Assembly: GCF_000023125.1 (NCBI RefSeq)
Contig: NC_013037.1
Coordinates: 4,069,501 to 4,133,500 of the forward strand
DNA length: 64,000 nucleotides
Source: Dyadobacter fermentans DSM 18053
GTDB lineage: Bacteria; Bacteroidota; Bacteroidia; Cytophagales; Spirosomataceae
Direction of reading: 5' to 3'
Shown one piece after another: positions 53,584 through 62,090 of this stretch; position 1 is the first letter of the stretch; every line of letters begins with the position of its first letter. The notes under the pieces are model-generated. The model worked only from the letters and a program-made list of their open reading frames with translations. It was not told the origin of the DNA and did not search any database. The position numbers and the translations under genes are program-made.

Positions 53584-54541
53584 CATCCTCATCATCGGCA
53601 GAATCCCGCCGCCCGTCGGGGGTGTGGCGGTGCATGTGAAAAGGCTGACCGACAGCCTGCGGCGGCAAGGTTTCCCGTTTGAATTTTACGACTACGGGAA
53701 AGAACCGCTTTTTAGCCTATTGCTGAAAATCCTGCGGCATCCGGTCATTCATATTCATTTCTCAAATCCTCGCGCACAGCTGATTTTTGCAGTTTTCTGC
53801 AAGCTCACATTCAAGAAACTGATCATCACCTATCACGGCTGCTGGGGAAGATACGGTTGGTTGGGAAACTATGCCGTGAGGTTTTCAGCGCGGCTCGCGC
53901 ACCTACCCATTGTGCAGGAGCACACCAGCCTGAAACAGGCACTGCGCCAGAACCCGCGTGCGTGCGAGATATCGACTTACATCTACGATGTGCATGTAGA
54001 ACCGCTTCCGGCCGAATTGCAGAACGAGGTATGGCTCCTCCGAACGCATTATAAAGCCATATTTTGCACCAATGCCTGGAATGTCACTTTCGATAAGTAC
54101 GGGCGGGAGATTTACGGGATTTCGGAGCTTATCGCCCGGTTTGAGGGCCAGCCCGAATTTCTGCTGCTCATTTCCGATCCTTCGGGAAACTACCGTTCAT
54201 ACATTGAAACAAGCTACCCGCACATTCCTGGCAATGTGTTTTTCATTACCGGCCTGCATGATTTCAGAAGCGTACTGCTGCATTCCGATGCATTCATCCG
54301 AAACACCACGACCGACGGCGTATCGCTTTCCGTGCATGAAGCGCGGGAGCTCGGCATTGCGGTTCTAGCCTCGGCAGCTGTGGCACGACCGCCGTTTTGC
54401 TACGTTTTTGAAGATTTTTCGAAAACAGATTTGGAGAAAAGCCTGGAAGAAGCCCGGCGGCTCATTACCCTTCCCGGCGAGATGAACAATACCGTAGCTG
54501 AGCTCACAGCGCTGTATCGGTCCGTTCTGAATGTGCGCTAA
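53576..54541 (+). CDS. Family 4-like glycosyltransferase
   Basis: About 321 aa from ATG 53576 (MASILIIGRIPPPVGG), overlapping the polymerase gene by 8 bp. The N-terminal IPPPVGGVAVHVKRL is a hallmark of GT4 enzymes that bind the acceptor. IITYHGCWGRYG and, in the second domain, FIRNTTTDGVSLSVHEARELG replace the more usual EPFGLV-type motif. It likely adds one sugar of the repeat unit. It is the last gene of the polysaccharide operon. Confidence 0.85.
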   Translation: MASILIIGRIPPPVGGVAVHVKRLTDSLRRQGFPFEFYDYGKEPLFSLLLKILRHPVIHIHFSNPRAQLIFAVFCKLTFKKLIITYHGCWGRYGWLGNYAVRFSARLAHLPIVQEHTSLKQALRQNPRACEISTYIYDVHVEPLPAELQNEVWLLRTHYKAIFCTNAWNVTFDKYGREIYGISELIARFEGQPEFLLLISDPSGNYRSYIETSYPHIPGNVFFITGLHDFRSVLLHSDAFIRNTTTDGVSLSVHEARELGIAVLASAAVARPPFCYVFEDFSKTDLEKSLEEARRLITLPGEMNNTVAELTALYRSVLNVR

Positions 54542-55121
54542 TTTTCTGATAATCAGTATAAAAAACAAAGGCATAGAAAAATTTCCATGCCCTGTTTCAC
54601 ACTATACACACACTATATTTTTAATATCTATATATCGCTCAGATAAAAGTTCGAGTTGGATTTCAGTACCGCAAAATAACAAACTAAAGTGATCAGAAAA
54701 AAACTTTAGATTGTGAATTTCTAAATTCTAATGAGAAAATAATGGACATTTTCCGAAAAAAATCAGAGCCAATTTCGGCGGCACTCAAAAATATCGAAAA
54801 TTGGCGTAATAATTGCTGAAACTCCGCCACCTGATTATTTTCGTGTCACAAACACTCGCAACTCATTCATGGAATCACTTTTCACCACCGGCGCACCAGC
54901 CAGTATGCTGATAATAACCGTGTTGCAAGTGATCCTTAATCCAGACAACGTAATTTCTACCATAATTGTTTCGAAGGTGTTCCCGCTTCATCCGAGCGGC
55001 TTGATGCACGCTCCGGGCAAAATCGGCGATTTTGTAAATTATCGCCCTTCGATCCAAATTTTAACGCTCTCATTTTTGTTGATAATTGGTACCCTGCCAG
55101 TGGCAGAAGCTTTCCAAAACT
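54542..55121. other. A+T-rich intergenic region before dnaG
   Basis: About 580 bp without a supported gene. A hairpin GGCAT-A-GAAA-AA-TTTC-C-ATGCC (54570-54591), flanked by AAAC/GTTT, probably ends the polysaccharide transcript. The rest is A+T-rich up to about 54850. An 87-aa frame at 54869-55132 overlaps the dnaG start and is not convincing. Confidence 0.5.
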
Positions 55122-57146
55122 ATGCGCATTAATCCCGAAACCGTCGAAAGAATCAAGCACGCCGCAGATATTGTGGAGGTCGTAGGGGATTTTGTGTCAT
55201 TGAAGAAGAAAGGTGCTAACTATTCGGCCTGCTGCCCTTTTCACAATGAAAAAACGCCGTCGTTCAACGTCAACCCCGTAAGGCAGATCTACAAGTGCTT
55301 TGGCTGCGGCGCGGCGGGCGATTCCATCAAGTTTGTGATGGACATCGATGGCATCGGCTACGGCGAGGCGCTGCGGTATCTGGCCGGCAAGTATAATATT
55401 GAAGTCGAGGAGGAAGAGCTTACCGACGAGGAAACACTCCGGCAGAATGCGCGGGAAAGCTTGTACATCATCCTCAATTTTGCCAAAAATTACTACCAAC
55501 ACCAGCTTCACCATAGCGATGAAGGCCAGGCGATCGGTCTGAGCTATTTCCGTGAGCGTGGTTTTACGAGTGAAATCAGGAAAAAATTCGAGCTCGGTTA
55601 CAGTCTCGACAACTGGGATTCCTTTTCAAAAGAAGCATTGGAAAAGGGCTATTCCGCTGAAATCCTCGAAAGGGCGGGATTGCTCATTCACAAGGAAGGC
55701 AGCCACACGGCCGGCTACGACCGTTTCCGCGGGCGGGTTATTTTCCCGATCCATAATATAGCCGGGAAAACGATCGCATTCGGCGCCCGGATTTTAAAAA
55801 CCGACAAGAACCAGCCCAAATACCTCAACTCTCCCGAAACGGAGGTTTACCATAAAAGTGAGGTCCTTTACGGCATTTACCAAGCCAAAAACGCGATCCG
55901 CCAACTTGAACATTGCTACCTCGTCGAAGGCTATACCGATGTGATTTCACTGCACCAGGCGGGCATTGAAAACGTGGTCGCGTCTTCGGGAACGTCGCTG
56001 ACGGTCGAGCAGATCAGGCTTATCGGCCGGTTTACGCCCAATATCACGATTCTTTATGACGGTGATATGGCGGGGATCAAGGCGGCGCTGCGCGGTCTGG
56101 ATCTGGTGCTGGAAGAAGGTTTGAATGTAAATGTCGTCCTTTTCCCTGATAACGAAGACCCCGACAGCTATGTCCGCAGAGTGGGTGCGGAGGCTTTTAA
56201 GGCACACCTCAAAAGTGCGTCGAAGGACTTTATCACTTTCAAAACGGAAATCCTGTTGCAGGATGCCGGCAACGACCCATTCAAGCTGGCGGCTGTGATT
56301 CAGGAGGTTGTGAACAGCATTGTAAAGATTCCCGATGCTATCAAACGGCAGGTGTTTTTCCACCGGACGTCGGAAATGATGCGGGTGGATGAGCAGATGC
56401 TGATCACGGAGGGCAATAAACTACTCCGAAAACAGCATTCGGCCAAACCGGCGGAGAGGCCGCGGCAGTCAAATGCGGGGGGCCAGGGTTCTGCCGGGAC
56501 AAGAGGGCCCGAATTTGATGGGCCGCCGGATCTGGATGCATTGTTCAGCGACGGTTTCGGACCATTCGGCGGTGAGCCGGATGATAACCCATTCGTGCCG
56601 ACCGAACACGCGCCGGAAGCGTTCCAGCGTACCAAGCTGCATTACCAGGAAGAAGCCTTTGTGCGCCTGCTCGTGGTGCACGGCGCGCGTGAGCTGGAGC
56701 CAACCATTACCGTTTGCCAGTATGTATTGGGCCAAATTGAAGGAATTGAGCTGAAAGATCCCGTTTACAGCCATTTACTGAACTTGTTCCGCGAGAATTT
56801 TGGCAAAAACAATGTCCTCACAACCGACTATTTCCTGCAACATCACGAAGCGGAAATCAGGAACCTGACGATCGAATGGCTGACGCAGAAGCACGAATTG
56901 AGCGAGTTATGGAAGGAGAAATACGAGATTTATGTACCTTTTGAAACCGATGTACTCGACAGGACCGCCTTCAACAACATTTTGAGGCTCAAAAAGGCAT
57001 TTGTAGAAGAAAAAATGAAGACCTGCATCCAAAACATGGCCCAGGCCAAAACCGGCGAAGAGCAGGATGCCATCATGAATGAATACCAATTCTATAAAGG
57101 AATCAGCATGGCCGCCGCCAAGGAATTGGGAAGCGTAATCGGATAA
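55122..57146 (+). CDS. dnaG: DNA primase
   Basis: About 674 aa from ATG 55122 (MRINPETVERIKHAADIVEVVG); an upstream in-frame ATG was rejected because known DnaG proteins start here. The CHC2 zinc finger is CCPFHNEKTPSFNVNP...YKCFGCGAAGDS (about 38-70). The TOPRIM catalytic region has YLVEGYTDVISLHQAG (about 265-280) and LYDGDMAGIKAALRGLD (about 313-330). A proline/glycine-rich linker (about 450-510) precedes the C-terminal helicase-binding part. It makes RNA primers for replication. A lipoprotein gene follows after 20 bp. Confidence 0.98.
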   Translation: MRINPETVERIKHAADIVEVVGDFVSLKKKGANYSACCPFHNEKTPSFNVNPVRQIYKCFGCGAAGDSIKFVMDIDGIGYGEALRYLAGKYNIEVEEEELTDEETLRQNARESLYIILNFAKNYYQHQLHHSDEGQAIGLSYFRERGFTSEIRKKFELGYSLDNWDSFSKEALEKGYSAEILERAGLLIHKEGSHTAGYDRFRGRVIFPIHNIAGKTIAFGARILKTDKNQPKYLNSPETEVYHKSEVLYGIYQAKNAIRQLEHCYLVEGYTDVISLHQAGIENVVASSGTSLTVEQIRLIGRFTPNITILYDGDMAGIKAALRGLDLVLEEGLNVNVVLFPDNEDPDSYVRRVGAEAFKAHLKSASKDFITFKTEILLQDAGNDPFKLAAVIQEVVNSIVKIPDAIKRQVFFHRTSEMMRVDEQMLITEGNKLLRKQHSAKPAERPRQSNAGGQGSAGTRGPEFDGPPDLDALFSDGFGPFGGEPDDNPFVPTEHAPEAFQRTKLHYQEEAFVRLLVVHGARELEPTITVCQYVLGQIEGIELKDPVYSHLLNLFRENFGKNNVLTTDYFLQHHEAEIRNLTIEWLTQKHELSELWKEKYEIYVPFETDVLDRTAFNNILRLKKAFVEEKMKTCIQNMAQAKTGEEQDAIMNEYQFYKGISMAAAKELGSVIG

Positions 57147-57166
57147 CCAACCTAAACATCGCTGTT

Positions 57167-57706
57167 ATGAAAAACGCATTGGCCATTCTGTGTGCCGCTT
57201 TGTTGCTTACCGCGTGTAATCCTTCTTATAAACTCCTCAAAGTGGAGAAGGAAGATTCTTTCAAGCTCTCCGACTACCCCACCTACGGCTTTTTCGACAT
57301 CGAAGCGCAGGGCGACACCGTTTCAGGAAATTTTGAAAAGAATGTGGGCATTATCAAGGAAGCCATCGCCAAAAACCTGCAAGCCAGAGGATTGGACGAA
57401 GCCCGCGACCCGAGCCTGAAAATCAATATTGCATTGAATGTAAAGGAGCAGCTGCAAACCCGGCAGACTGATTTCCGTACCGACGGCCTGCCGCGCTACA
57501 TGGGCCAGCGGCGCTATTCATGGAAAAGCGAGGAGATCGTAACCGGCAAATACCGCGAAGGCACCATCGTGATCGACCTCGTGGATGCGGCGAATAACCG
57601 GATGGTGTGGCAGGGCGGCGCCGGCGGCATTATCCCGGAGAAAACGAAGAATTTTACCGAAGATATCAATCAGGCAATCAGCGAAGTAGTTGCCAAAATC
57701 CCCTGA
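57167..57706 (+). CDS. DUF4136-type lipoprotein
   Basis: A 179-aa protein. The lipoprotein signal is AALLLTACNPS with Cys at about 17. The mature part (SDYPTYGFFDIE..., AIAKNLQARGLDEARDPSLKINI, GTIVIDLVDAANNRMVWQGGAGG) matches the DUF4136 fold found in small envelope lipoproteins. It follows dnaG by 20 bp, probably by read-through. The function is unknown. Confidence 0.88.
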   Translation: MKNALAILCAALLLTACNPSYKLLKVEKEDSFKLSDYPTYGFFDIEAQGDTVSGNFEKNVGIIKEAIAKNLQARGLDEARDPSLKINIALNVKEQLQTRQTDFRTDGLPRYMGQRRYSWKSEEIVTGKYREGTIVIDLVDAANNRMVWQGGAGGIIPEKTKNFTEDINQAISEVVAKIP

Positions 57707-57716
57707 CAGGCCAGCA

Positions 57717-57751
57717 AAAAGGGTCGCTTCCCGGTGAGAAACAACCCTTTT
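57717..57751. terminator. Probable terminator between convergent genes
   Basis: An 8-bp stem AAAAGGGT/ACCCTTTT (57717-57724 with 57744-57751) with a 19-nt loop and A/T flanks. It lies between the DUF4136 lipoprotein gene and the converging YtxH gene. Confidence 0.6.
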
Positions 57752-57775
57752 ATAATGTCGTGAATATCGGAGTTA

Positions 57776-58078
57776 CTAAGCATTGTTGTTAACTACGCCG
57801 CGCGCTTTTTCAGTCACGTTATCGGCTACGCCATTTGCTTTTTCTTTTGCGGTATTTACATTTTTGAGGAACCCATCTTTGAGTTTGTCGGCTAGGTGCG
57901 ACAGCTCTTCAAGGCTTTTTTCATACGTATCCTTTGCATTTCCGCCAAGGTCATTTGCCTTATTTTTGATCAATTTCCGGGTTTCTTTACCGTTTTTGGG
58001 AGCTACCAAAAGGCCAATCGCGATGCCTGTCAACAGTGCCCCGATCGAGCCAATCAAAAATTTTTGGTTCTTGTTCAT
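57776..58078 (-). CDS. YtxH-domain small membrane protein
   Basis: A 100-aa protein. The start MNKNQKFLIGSIGALLTGIAIGLLVAPKNGKETR is the YtxH pattern: one membrane helix followed by LLxAPKxGxxTR. The rest is a charged amphipathic helix (KDTYEKSLEELSHLADKLKDG). Members are often stress-induced. It is a single gene. Confidence 0.92.
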   Translation of the reverse strand: MNKNQKFLIGSIGALLTGIAIGLLVAPKNGKETRKLIKNKANDLGGNAKDTYEKSLEELSHLADKLKDGFLKNVNTAKEKANGVADNVTEKARGVVNNNA

Positions 58079-58166
58079 ACGAATTCCCTATTTTGTGTTG
58101 ATAATACATTACACCTGAAAATAACAAAATACTGTGCCACTTCGCAAGCCAGCGCGCCGATTTTCT

Positions 58167-59285
58167 ATGAACGGCTTCTTCATCGTCTCTCTTTTGACGG
58201 CACTTATGATGACAATGGGCGAAAGCTACGCGCAATGGAAAGTCATCGACATTAAAACGAAGATCCATATGCGTGCGGTACATGCCGTATCGCCTACAAT
58301 CTGCTGGATCGGCGGTACGCAAGGCACTGTTTTGAGGACGACGGACGGCGGCCATACCTGGACCACCTTTAAAGTCGCCGGCGCCGACTCGCTCGACTTC
58401 CGCGACATTCACGCCTTCGATAAGGATGTGGCGATCGCCATGAGTGCCGGGGAATCGGAGAAGGACAAAGCTAAAATTTACAAGACCGACGACGGCGGCC
58501 AGAGCTGGAAGCTTGTGTACCAAACTACACAAAATGGGGTTTTTCTGGATGGAATCGACTTTTGGGATAAAAATAAAGGCATTTGCCTCGGCGATCCAAC
58601 ACAGGGACGACTCTTCATTTTGACAACCGAGGACGGCGGAAATTCCTGGCAGGAACTCCCGCTCGACAAGCGCCCGGCCGCCGAACCCGGCGAGGCCTGC
58701 TTCGCTGCGAGCGGCACGTCTATTCTTGTAAACGGCAAGGGCAATGCATTCATCGGAACCGGCGGAAGCAAAATGGCCCGCGTTTTCCGCACGGAAGATT
58801 ACGGCCAAAGCTGGCAGGTGTCCGCTACCCCATTACCCGCCGGGCCTACTGCCGGTATTTTCGGGTTAAGGTTTTGGTCCAAAAAGAATGGCATTGCTGT
58901 GGGCGGTGACTATAAAAAAACTACCGATTCGACCCAAAACGTACTTGTGACGAACGACGGAGGCATTACCTGGACTTTATCCGGCATGACCAAACCCGCC
59001 GGTTTGAAAGAATCCGTAGCCGTTTACCACAAAACCAACGCCACCTGGAACGGCGACACGCAGATCCGCTCCGACAACTATGCATTGGTTGCGTCGGGCC
59101 CGTCCGGCAGCAGCGTTTCCCTGGATCGTGGGAAAAGCTGGATCCTGCTCGGCACGGAAGGTTTCCACTCGCTCAGTTTCGCCGGAAATGTGGGCTACGG
59201 CGTCGGAGCGAATGGTTTAATCGGGAAAATCGAAAAGATTTCTTCCAAAAAGAAAAAGAAGAAGCTGGTGCTTGTGGACCAATAA
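58167..59285 (+). CDS. Ycf48/BNR-like beta-propeller protein, exported
   Basis: About 372 aa from ATG 58167 (MNGFFIVSLLTAL); an earlier GTG in frame is unlikely. A signal peptide ends at SYAQ. The rest is a beta propeller of Ycf48/sialidase-like repeats, each with the Asp-box pattern: RTTDGGHTW, KTDDGGQSW, TTEDGGNSW, RTEDYGQSW, VTNDGGITW and LDRGKSW. In other organisms Ycf48 helps to assemble a photosystem, but many such proteins in heterotrophs have unknown roles. The tail is a run of Lys (SKKKKKKL). Confidence 0.9.
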   Translation: MNGFFIVSLLTALMMTMGESYAQWKVIDIKTKIHMRAVHAVSPTICWIGGTQGTVLRTTDGGHTWTTFKVAGADSLDFRDIHAFDKDVAIAMSAGESEKDKAKIYKTDDGGQSWKLVYQTTQNGVFLDGIDFWDKNKGICLGDPTQGRLFILTTEDGGNSWQELPLDKRPAAEPGEACFAASGTSILVNGKGNAFIGTGGSKMARVFRTEDYGQSWQVSATPLPAGPTAGIFGLRFWSKKNGIAVGGDYKKTTDSTQNVLVTNDGGITWTLSGMTKPAGLKESVAVYHKTNATWNGDTQIRSDNYALVASGPSGSSVSLDRGKSWILLGTEGFHSLSFAGNVGYGVGANGLIGKIEKISSKKKKKKLVLVDQ

Positions 59286-59297
59286 AGTCATAGTTTT

Positions 59298-59317
59298 CAT
59301 TCGTGTCCATTCGTGTC
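59298..59317 (+). repeat. Tandem 10-bp direct repeat
   Basis: CATTCGTGTC occurs twice in a row, followed by the similar TTCGTGGC, between two convergent genes. It has no clear function. Confidence 0.6.
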
Positions 59318-59328
59318 TTCGTGGCATT

Positions 59329-60336
59329 CTAAATCCGGTCAATGAGCTCATTCACTTTACGAACTTCGCGGCCAGCCAGATGATCAGCGATAGCAGCCGC
59401 GTGCTCACGGCCATTTTCAATAAACACCTTTTCGGTAAACACACCAGCCAGTACAGTCCCGCACAAATACAGCCCCGGCACATTGGTTTCGAAGGTTTCT
59501 GAATCATATTCCGGCACTTTGGTCAGCGGATCGAGCGTGACGCCGCAGCGAGCAAGCAAATGCTCGTCGGGCAGGTAACCTACCAATAGAAAAACGAAAT
59601 CGGCCGGTAACCATTCCTGATCGCCCGTTTCCACATTTTCAATGAGCATGCGCCCGGGTTCGATCGCCCGCGTCACGGAGTTGAAGCGCGTGTGGATTTT
59701 GCCCTCTCTCACCCGGTTTTTTACGTCGGGCACGAGCCAGTATTTCACTTTGGTACGGAAATCGGCCTCTTTGTGCACGATCGTCACCTTGGCATCATGG
59801 CGATAGAGCTCCAAGGCCGCTTCTACCGACGAGTTGGAACCGCCTACCAGCACCACATTGGTGTAGGAGTATTTAAATGGCTCATCATAATAATGTGAAA
59901 CATGCGGCAGGTTCTCGCCCGGTACATTCAGCATGCGCGGCACGTCGAAATAGCCCGTTGCCAGGATCACATTCTTGGACTGAAAAACCTGACCGTCATT
60001 GGAATAAGTCAGAAAAGTACCGTCGGCCTGCTTTTCGGAACGGTCGACGTCCACGAAGAGTTTAAAGTTCAAATGGTAGTAACCGGCTACCTTGCGGTAA
60101 TATTGCAGGGCTTCGTTGCGGTTGGCCTTCACGTCGGAAATCGCGAACGGAATGCCGCCTATTTCGATATTTTCAGCGGTAGAGAAGAATTTCATGCGCC
60201 GCGGGTACCGGCGGATGGATTCGGTGAGGTTGCCTTTTTCGAGGATCAGGTAGTCGAGCCCGCTTTTGGCCAGCTCCACCCCCATTGCGAGGCCGCACGG
60301 GCCGCCGCCGATTATGATTGCGTCGTAAATGTGCAT
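59329..60336 (-). CDS. ypdA: YpdA-family thiol disulfide reductase
   Basis: A 335-aa FAD/NAD(P)-dependent protein. The dinucleotide site is IIGGGPCGLAMGVELAKSG, with the Cys next to GGGP typical of YpdA, and a second Rossmann site is VVLVGGSNSSVEAALELY (about 165). A later motif is GLYLCGTVLAGVFTEKVFIENGREHA. YpdA is known as a bacillithiol disulfide reductase in bacteria that make that thiol. No bacillithiol synthesis gene is in the window. It is divergent from pabB. Confidence 0.93.
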   Translation of the reverse strand: MHIYDAIIIGGGPCGLAMGVELAKSGLDYLILEKGNLTESIRRYPRRMKFFSTAENIEIGGIPFAISDVKANRNEALQYYRKVAGYYHLNFKLFVDVDRSEKQADGTFLTYSNDGQVFQSKNVILATGYFDVPRMLNVPGENLPHVSHYYDEPFKYSYTNVVLVGGSNSSVEAALELYRHDAKVTIVHKEADFRTKVKYWLVPDVKNRVREGKIHTRFNSVTRAIEPGRMLIENVETGDQEWLPADFVFLLVGYLPDEHLLARCGVTLDPLTKVPEYDSETFETNVPGLYLCGTVLAGVFTEKVFIENGREHAAAIADHLAGREVRKVNELIDRI

Positions 60337-60400
60337 TGTATGGGCTGACGACCCTTTTGCTTGCGGCCGCCACTAGTCTTTTAACCCTCTAATTTAGCTA

Positions 60401-61468
60401 TTGGTTTCTGAACTTTGTAAATTAGCTAACTGTTCAGAAAGTCTGATAATACCACTTTTTAGCTTGGAAAACGCGGCCGGCGATTTTACGAAGAAACTGA
60501 ATGAATGGGGCAAAGCGAAAACCCCGTTCTTTTTTTTGGTGGACTACCTATTCCAAAACCCGCAGGCCTGGAAGCTCGAAGACGTCGACCCGAATGAGAT
60601 TCTTTTTAGCTTGAACGGGTTTACCAATGATCATTCGGCATTCCGCAGCGAGCTGCCGGAGCACATCCAGTTCGATAGGCGCCCGCTTCCCTTCGAAGCG
60701 TACGAGCCAAAATTCAAATGCGTGCTCAACCATCTGAATGCAGGCAACTCATTTTTGGTAAATCTATCGATCCCTACGCCGGTTGAAACCAACCTTTCGT
60801 TAAAACAGATTTTCCAGCACAGCGAGGCGCCTTACCGGCTGCTTTTCCAGGACCGGTTTGTCTGCTTTTCTCCCGAAATATTCGTCCGCATCCGGGGCAA
60901 CCGCATTGCCTCATTTCCGATGAAAGGCACCATTGACGCTTCCGTCCCAAATGCGGAGCAGGTAATTCTCTCGGATCACAAAGAGGCCGCCGAGCACGCC
61001 ACGATCGTGGATCTGATCCGGAATGATTTGAGCATGGTCGCTGAAAAGGTGTGGGTGGAGCGCTACCGCTATATCGATCGCATTCAGACTTTTGATAAAA
61101 CCCTTTTACAGGTCAGTTCGGAGATAGCAGGGACATTACCGGCCACTTTCGATGGCCACTACGGCGATTTGCTGCAAAAACTGTTGCCCGCCGGTTCTAT
61201 TACCGGTGCGCCGAAACCGCGCACGCTGGAAATCATTGAAGAAGCCGAGCAATACCAGCGCGGCTATTACACCGGTGTAATGGGCTATTTTGATGGGCAT
61301 AACTTCGAAAGTGCGGTGATGATCCGCTTCATCGAACAGGAAAAGGATGGTTTGGTTTTCAAAAGCGGCGGCGGCATTACCGCATTAAGCAATGCCGAAA
61401 GCGAATATCAGGAAGTGATCAATAAAGTATATCTCCCATTTAGCCACGCCCCGCATGCTGTGCCTTGA
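60401..61468 (+). CDS. pabB: Aminodeoxychorismate synthase component I (PabB-like)
   Basis: Up to 355 aa. The start is uncertain: the first in-frame codon is TTG 60401 and no ATG follows in the expected region. The chorismate-binding domain has SFPMKGTIDA, DHKEAAEHATIVDLIRNDLS, GSITGAPKPRT and GYYTGVMGYFDG near the C-terminus. It works with a glutaminase to make 4-amino-4-deoxychorismate for folate. The gene ends 14 bp inside the next one, a PabC-like lyase, so the pair makes p-aminobenzoate. Confidence 0.9.
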   Translation: MVSELCKLANCSESLIIPLFSLENAAGDFTKKLNEWGKAKTPFFFLVDYLFQNPQAWKLEDVDPNEILFSLNGFTNDHSAFRSELPEHIQFDRRPLPFEAYEPKFKCVLNHLNAGNSFLVNLSIPTPVETNLSLKQIFQHSEAPYRLLFQDRFVCFSPEIFVRIRGNRIASFPMKGTIDASVPNAEQVILSDHKEAAEHATIVDLIRNDLSMVAEKVWVERYRYIDRIQTFDKTLLQVSSEIAGTLPATFDGHYGDLLQKLLPAGSITGAPKPRTLEIIEEAEQYQRGYYTGVMGYFDGHNFESAVMIRFIEQEKDGLVFKSGGGITALSNAESEYQEVINKVYLPFSHAPHAVP

Positions 61469-62048
61469 AACGATCTGCATCGAAAACCGCGAACTCAAAA
61501 ACCTGTCCTACCACGAAGCCCGGCTGAACAAAACGCGGCGGGAATTGTGGGGTTACGAGGATGAATGGGATTTGAATGCATTGCTGAAAGTACCCGATCA
61601 TGTGACCGAAAGCATGCACAAATGTCGCGTGGTGTACAGCAAAGGTATCGATAAGATTCAGTGGGAGCCCTATTCGCCGAGGGCGATCCGCAAAATAAGG
61701 CGGGTTTATGACGATGAAATTGACTACCGATACAAATACGACAACCGCGACGCGCTGAACACGCTCTTCGCGCAGCGCGGGGATGCAGACGAAATCCTGA
61801 TCATTAAAAACGGGCTGGTAACGGACTCCAATTATTGCAACGTCGCGTTCTTCGACGGCACGCGCTGGCTTACACCCGCGAGCCCGCTCCTGCCCGGCAC
61901 GCGAAGGGCGCATTTGCTGGATGAAGGCATTATCCAAACTGCCGAAATCCGTGAAAGCGACATTGCGAAATTCAGCCGGATACGGCTTTTCAATGCCATG
62001 GTGGACTGGGCGCATGCCGCTACGCTCGATGTGTCGTTGATTGCTTGA
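61455..62048 (+). CDS. pabC: Aminotransferase class IV / aminodeoxychorismate lyase (PabC-like)
   Basis: A 197-aa PLP enzyme, short for the family because the N-terminal region is reduced. The family has a Lys binding PLP in the middle; here AEIRESDIAKFSRIRLFNAM and GLVTDSNYCNVAFFDGTRW match the C-terminal half (the T/SNxxN motif). It overlaps pabB by 14 bp and probably releases p-aminobenzoate from its product. The link to pabB makes this assignment likely. Confidence 0.85.
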   Translation: MLCLETICIENRELKNLSYHEARLNKTRRELWGYEDEWDLNALLKVPDHVTESMHKCRVVYSKGIDKIQWEPYSPRAIRKIRRVYDDEIDYRYKYDNRDALNTLFAQRGDADEILIIKNGLVTDSNYCNVAFFDGTRWLTPASPLLPGTRRAHLLDEGIIQTAEIRESDIAKFSRIRLFNAMVDWAHAATLDVSLIA

Positions 62049-62090
62049 CCACAAATTGCGAACTTGCGCCCGAATTAACGATTTGAATCC

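Noticed and set aside
54869..55132. 87-aa frame upstream of dnaG
   Set aside because: It overlaps the dnaG start and has no family features; composition follows the A+T-rich region.
60360..60380. Adjacent NotI-like and SpeI-like sites (GCGGCCGC and ACTAGT), suggesting vector sequence
   Set aside because: Only these two sites match. The sequence on both sides is normal host DNA leading into ypdA and pabB, so it is chance.
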